Assembly: GCA_020634755.1 (NCBI GenBank)
Contig: JACKBC010000008.1
Coordinates: forward strand, 124,001 to 188,000
DNA length: 64,000 nt
Reading direction: 5' to 3'
Source of the DNA: Caldilineaceae bacterium
GTDB lineage: Bacteria > Chloroflexota > Anaerolineae > Caldilineales > Caldilineaceae
Below the pieces are notes generated by a model that was given only the letters and a program-made list of their open reading frames with translations, was not told the DNA's origin and made no database searches. Position numbers and translations under genes: made by a program. Positions 59,716-64,000 of the stretch are shown here, piece after piece. Position 1 is the first letter of the stretch; each line of letters begins with the position of its first letter.

Positions 59716-62700
59716 ATGGCAAAGCTTGAAATTGCGCTCCTTGGCCCGCTCCAGGTGCGGTTGGATGGAGATCTGCTTACACCACTACCACTTAAAAAGG
59801 CCCAGGCCCTGCTGGCCTATCTAGCCGTCGAAGCCGCCACGGCGCACCCGCGCGAACGGTTGGCGCTCCTGCTCTGGCCGGACCAGCCCAAAGAGTTGGC
59901 CTTTAAAAGCCTACGCCAAACGCTCCATAAGCTACGCCAAGCCCTTCCAACCAACTTTCTGCTCACCACGCGGTTGGATGTACAGTTCAACCACCGCGCC
60001 GATTGCGCGCTGGATGTGGCCAACTTTAGCGAGTTGATCGCCGCCTGCCAGCGTCATGCAACCAGCCACCCCGAACTGTGCGTCGATTGCGTGGCGCGCC
60101 TGGAGCAGGCGGCGGCGCTTTATGGCGGCGACTTTTTACAGCACTTTGTGTTGCCAGAAAGTGATGCGTTTGCCGAGTGGGTGATGTTCAAACGCGAGTG
60201 GCTCCAGCATGAAGTATTGGACGCACTTTTTCGGCTGGCTGAGTATTATGGCCAGCAGGGCCACTTTGAGCGGGCTCGCCAATACGCCTGGCGACAAACA
60301 GAACTGGACCCGCCGCGCGAAGAAGCGCACCGCCAGTTAATGCAAGCGTTGGCCCTGAGCGGTCACCGCAGCGAAGCATTGGCTCAATATGAGATCTGTC
60401 GCCGCATCCTGGCTAATGTGATGGTAGCGGAACCGGCACAGGAAACCACGGCTCTTTACGCCCATATCAGAAATAAGCTTTTGACTCCGAAGTCACCAGG
60501 GCCTAATAGCCAGCAATCGGCTTCCACAAGCAGTGAAGTGACCTCGGCTTCCCACCCAGCTGTCTGGCTGGAAGGCAACGGCCAGCGGGTGGATTGGGGC
60601 GAAGCGCCTGATATCGAGACTTTTTACGGACGTGAGTCGGAATTGGCTGTGCTCGGCCGTTGGGTTGTTGATGACCGCTGTCGTTTGATCGGTATTTTTG
60701 GTATGGGAGGAATCGGCAAAACCACCCTAGCGACCAAGCTCTGCGTTCAGACTCAGAATCACTTCGAGTTCTTGATCTGGCGTTCATTGCATAATGCACC
60801 GCCAGTAGAAGATATCCTAGTACAGATCATTCGCTTCCTTTCGGGACAGCATTTTCATAAATTGCCATCACGTGTTGGTCACTTGATCACGCTGTTGATC
60901 GAACTCCTGCGCCAACATCGTTGTCTAGTCATCTTGGATAATCTTGAAGCCATCTTGCAGAATGGAGCCTTTGCCGGACATTATCTAGCGGGGTATGAAG
61001 CGTACAGCCAACTAATTCAAAGACTCGGCGAAACTCGCCATCAGAGTTGTCTTGTCCTGACCAGCCGTGAGAAACCACAGGAGTTTGCTCTGCTGCGTGG
61101 AGCTCGGTCGCCAATTCGGGCGCTGTTGTTGACCAGTTTAGGGACAGAGGAAGGGCGAGCCTTATTACAAGACAAAGCGCTAGTGGGTTCTAATGAACAT
61201 TGGGTGGCGCTGATCGAATACTATTCGGGCAATCCGTTGGCTCTGCGAGTCGTGTCTGAAACAATTCATGACCTGTATGGCGGGGAGATCATCGATTTCC
61301 TCAATGAAGAGACTCGTGTTTTTGGTGGCATCTTTGAGTTGTTGACCCAGCAGTTTGAGCGACTTTCAACTCTTGAGCAAGAAATCCTTTATTGGCTGGC
61401 AATTGAACGTGAGCCTGCAACAATGGAACAGCTTAACAGCAACATGATGAAACCGGCATCAAAACGAGCGCTCATGGATGCGCTCTACTCTTTGTATCGG
61501 CGCTCTATAGTAGAAAAAGCCCAGACTGGATTTTTCTTGCAAAATGTGGTGATGGAATATATAACAGCGCGTTTAGTCGCGCGAATTTGCAGTGAAATCG
61601 AGACCGGAGCGCAGATGGCTTCAATTAGACTGCGTACTGAGAAATCTATTGCGTCTCCCGAAATTGACTTTGTCACAATGGATTTCAACCGTTTTTCTTT
61701 AATCCAAGCCCAGGCCAAAGAATATGTAAGAGAAAGCCAGTCAAGACTCATCCTACGTCCAGTAAGAGATCAAATGTTGAGCCAGTTTGGACAACCGGGG
61801 CTCGTCGATAGATTAAACGACATGCTGTTTGGATTACGTCGATCTCATCCCCGCCAACCGGGCTATTTTGGGGGCAATCTGCTCAATTTGCTGATTGATT
61901 GCGGGGTTGATTTACGTGGCTATAATTTATCCGAGCTTACAATCTGGCAAGCTTATCTGCGAGACAAAACTTTGACTGACGTCAATTTTACTGGAGCCGA
62001 TCTTGCCCGCTCTCAGTTTAGCGATAACTTGGGCGCAATTACATATATTGCCGTCAGTCCCGACGGTCAACTCTTGGCTGCTGGAACATACGATGGCGAA
62101 ATTCGCTTATGGCAGACCAACGATTTCCAATCATGCAAAATTATGCATCAGCCTAGCCCAGTTTGGTGCATTGCCTTCAGCCCCGATGGTGAGACGCTGG
62201 CCAGCTGTGGCGCGGAACAGTCGATCTACTTATGGGATATTCAGACCGGTCAGGTTCGTCATCAGGTGAATGGTCATAAAGAGTGGGTTTGGCGGGTTGC
62301 TTTTAGTTTCAATGGAGAGATGCTGGCTAGCGCAGGCAGCGATTGTACAATTCGTTTGTGGAACACCGGCACGGGCCAACAAGTCCGTACGATACACGGT
62401 CATTCGGCAAGTGTGCTCTCGGTATGTATAAGTCCCGACGGGCAGACGGTCGCCAGCGCCAGTAGTGACGAAACTGTTCGTTTGTGGGAAGCGCAGAGTG
62501 GGCAACTGCGCCATATTCTACGTGGCCATACTAATTTGGTCGGGGACGTTGCCATCAGCCCAGATGGTCAGATGCTAGCCAGCGCTGGCTATGATCAGAC
62601 CATTCGTCTTTGGGAGATGAGCAGTGGCCGCGTTATCCATATTTTGCGGGGCCACACGAATCGCATAACATCAGTGGCCTTTAGTCAGGACGCTGATTTA

Positions 62701-63882
62701 TTAGCGAGTTGTAGTGGTGACCACACGGTGCGTTTGTGGAGCACCCGTACGGGTCAAACACACCATGTGTTACAGGGACACTCCAATCTAGTAGATCGAG
62801 CGCTTTTTAGCCCGGATGGCGAAACCGTTTTTAGTAGTAGTTACGATCAGACCGTTCGTCTTTGGGACGCCAAGAGTGGTCAACTCCGCCGTACGATCCG
62901 TGGACACACAAATTGGTTTACCTCGCTTGCCCTTCACCCAGATGGCAAAACCTTGATCAGCGGCAGTTATGATCAGGCTGTTCGCCTTTGGCGCATCGAC
63001 ACGGGTCGACTATACCACACCTTTCAAGGGCATAAGAATTGGGTAAACACGGTTGCTTTTAGCCCAGATGGCAATCTCATGGCCAGCGGCAGCATCGACC
63101 AAACCATCCGCATATGGGATGTGAGCACCGGTCAAGTCAGTCAGACGCTGATTGGCCATACAAACTGGGTTACAGCCATTGCCTTTAGCCCCGATAGCAA
63201 GACCATGATAAGTGGTAGCATCGATCAAACGATCTGCCAGTGGGATGTTGACACCGGTCAACTTTGCCAAACTTTGGTCGGTCATGTCGCGGCAATTTGG
63301 GCCATTGGCATTAGCAGGGACGGGAAGATGGTGGCAAGCGCCGGTTATGAAGAAGCTGTCCGTTTGTGGGATCGGGAAACTGGCCAACTTCAGTCCATGT
63401 TACATGGTCACACAAATTGGGTGGATTGCCTTGCGTTTAGCCCAACTGGGCAGATCTTGGCAAGCGGAGGACATGATCAGACCATTCGAATATGGGATAT
63501 CGAGACCAAACAACCCAGCCACATCCTGCGCAGTCATACAAATCGAGTAGCATCACTTGCTTTCTCTCCGTGTGGGACAATTCTGGCAAGTGGCAGTGAT
63601 GATCGCACGATATGTATATGGAACGTTGGCACAGGCAAATGCCTTCGTATCTATCGCGGCCATAGCAGGGGTGTGACGGCAGTAGGTATCAGTCAAGATG
63701 GCAAGACATTGGCCAGCACTAGCGCTGACGAGACCATTAAGCTGTGGGATTTACAAAGTGGTAAATGCTTGAACACATTACGGGTCGATGGCCCCTATGA
63801 ACACATGAATATTACCGGAGTAACCGGATTGACTGAAGCACAAAGAGCCATTCTCAAGTCTTTAGGAGCCATCGAAGATTAA
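59716..63882 (+). CDS. SARP-STAND regulator with 14 WD40 repeats
   Basis: A 1388-residue protein in four parts. Residues 1-95 are a winged-helix DNA-binding domain (KLEIALLGPLQVRLDGD) and about 100-255 a BTAD domain. A STAND ATPase follows, with GIFGMGGIGKTTLATKLC near 330, CLVILDNLEAIL as Walker B, and a helical part to about 690. A short pentapeptide-like stretch (VNFTGADLARSQFSDNLG, about 756-773) leads into 14 WD40 repeats to about 1365, enough for two seven-bladed propellers; most end in LW or IW after D-x-T-x-R. The repeats are the likely sensor, and ATP-driven assembly would control DNA binding. Confidence 0.93.
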   Translation: MAKLEIALLGPLQVRLDGDLLTPLPLKKAQALLAYLAVEAATAHPRERLALLLWPDQPKELAFKSLRQTLHKLRQALPTNFLLTTRLDVQFNHRADCALDVANFSELIAACQRHATSHPELCVDCVARLEQAAALYGGDFLQHFVLPESDAFAEWVMFKREWLQHEVLDALFRLAEYYGQQGHFERARQYAWRQTELDPPREEAHRQLMQALALSGHRSEALAQYEICRRILANVMVAEPAQETTALYAHIRNKLLTPKSPGPNSQQSASTSSEVTSASHPAVWLEGNGQRVDWGEAPDIETFYGRESELAVLGRWVVDDRCRLIGIFGMGGIGKTTLATKLCVQTQNHFEFLIWRSLHNAPPVEDILVQIIRFLSGQHFHKLPSRVGHLITLLIELLRQHRCLVILDNLEAILQNGAFAGHYLAGYEAYSQLIQRLGETRHQSCLVLTSREKPQEFALLRGARSPIRALLLTSLGTEEGRALLQDKALVGSNEHWVALIEYYSGNPLALRVVSETIHDLYGGEIIDFLNEETRVFGGIFELLTQQFERLSTLEQEILYWLAIEREPATMEQLNSNMMKPASKRALMDALYSLYRRSIVEKAQTGFFLQNVVMEYITARLVARICSEIETGAQMASIRLRTEKSIASPEIDFVTMDFNRFSLIQAQAKEYVRESQSRLILRPVRDQMLSQFGQPGLVDRLNDMLFGLRRSHPRQPGYFGGNLLNLLIDCGVDLRGYNLSELTIWQAYLRDKTLTDVNFTGADLARSQFSDNLGAITYIAVSPDGQLLAAGTYDGEIRLWQTNDFQSCKIMHQPSPVWCIAFSPDGETLASCGAEQSIYLWDIQTGQVRHQVNGHKEWVWRVAFSFNGEMLASAGSDCTIRLWNTGTGQQVRTIHGHSASVLSVCISPDGQTVASASSDETVRLWEAQSGQLRHILRGHTNLVGDVAISPDGQMLASAGYDQTIRLWEMSSGRVIHILRGHTNRITSVAFSQDADLLASCSGDHTVRLWSTRTGQTHHVLQGHSNLVDRALFSPDGETVFSSSYDQTVRLWDAKSGQLRRTIRGHTNWFTSLALHPDGKTLISGSYDQAVRLWRIDTGRLYHTFQGHKNWVNTVAFSPDGNLMASGSIDQTIRIWDVSTGQVSQTLIGHTNWVTAIAFSPDSKTMISGSIDQTICQWDVDTGQLCQTLVGHVAAIWAIGISRDGKMVASAGYEEAVRLWDRETGQLQSMLHGHTNWVDCLAFSPTGQILASGGHDQTIRIWDIETKQPSHILRSHTNRVASLAFSPCGTILASGSDDRTICIWNVGTGKCLRIYRGHSRGVTAVGISQDGKTLASTSADETIKLWDLQSGKCLNTLRVDGPYEHMNITGVTGLTEAQRAILKSLGAIED

Positions 63883-64000
63883 TTCGTCTTTGAGGGAGTT
63901 ACGCAACACCCTTCATGGCCAAATCGCGCCGGTTTGCAGACGTAGCGGGACAACAGATTGAGACGAATATAACAAAGTTGCCAGCCGACATTGTCCACGC

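Overview
The window looks like chromosomal DNA of a Chloroflexota bacterium, probably from the Anaerolineae/Caldilineae side. This is inferred from gene content alone: very large STAND-type regulators (SARP/BTAD or LuxR DNA-binding modules fused to NTPase, TPR or WD40 domains), a CarD regulator, tandem LCP proteins, lipid-linked-sugar glycosyltransferase and flippase genes, a CpXC protein, and a fermentative PPDK/pyruvate:ferredoxin oxidoreductase module. There is no rRNA, tRNA, CRISPR array, phage or intact transposase gene. Coding density is high and genes lie on both strands in short operons; ATGA or TAATG start/stop overlaps occur at about 6427, 11230, 15736 and 28193.

Layout. 0-8 kb: an FMN reductase-like flavoprotein, a beta-CASP metallo-beta-lactamase, a divergent TetR/cytochrome P450 pair with a visible promoter and operator, an MFS exporter, a two-gene unit pairing a DUF5678-like protein with a retropepsin-like protease, and a lipoprotein. 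8-16 kb: a GT39-type glycosyltransferase plus flippase operon, a Nudix/NrtR-like regulator, a sugar isomerase/epimerase, galactokinase and a DUF84 NTPase. 16-24 kb: PPK2, RfbA and a membrane protein; a lipoprotein; CarD; then an oxidoreductase, a nucleoside deoxyribosyltransferase and a BtpA/SgcQ TIM barrel, possibly acting together on nucleosides or sugars. 24-34 kb: a methyltransferase, two LCP proteins, HD hydrolase, CinA, CpXC protein, fluoride channel, SpoU methyltransferase and a duplicated-domain lipoprotein. 34-38 kb: a LuxR/STAND regulator and a nearly 1-kb non-coding, palindrome-rich interval. 38-47 kb: PPDK, NifJ and a DHOD-like flavoprotein, then HPF. 47-64 kb: an FAD oxidoreductase, thioesterase-like protein, an 1849-residue double-STAND regulator, a histidine phosphatase, GrpB, a cytosine-deaminase-like amidohydrolase, a four-helix membrane protein with an IPT-like domain, and a SARP-STAND-WD40 protein with 14 WD repeats.

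The most distinctive feature is the intergenic DNA. Aligning spacers by eye shows several families of small palindromic, transposase-free repeats present more than once here: a 113-bp MITE with matching terminal inverted repeats and 10-bp target duplications (20699 and 48499), an 86-bp element (16328 and 32258), a 77/78-bp element (29571 and 54944), a looser family ending in CTATNCAG (16615, 34251, 55054), and an inverted pair of 88-bp hairpins around 377 bp of unknown DNA (37642-38194). Two decayed genes also sit in spacers: a methyltransferase C-terminus at 19258 and a small gene with an internal stop at 59276.

Functions are assigned from motifs and length only; no database search was possible. 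Start codons were moved downstream of the longest reading frame wherever a ribosome binding site, signal peptide or family start supported it.
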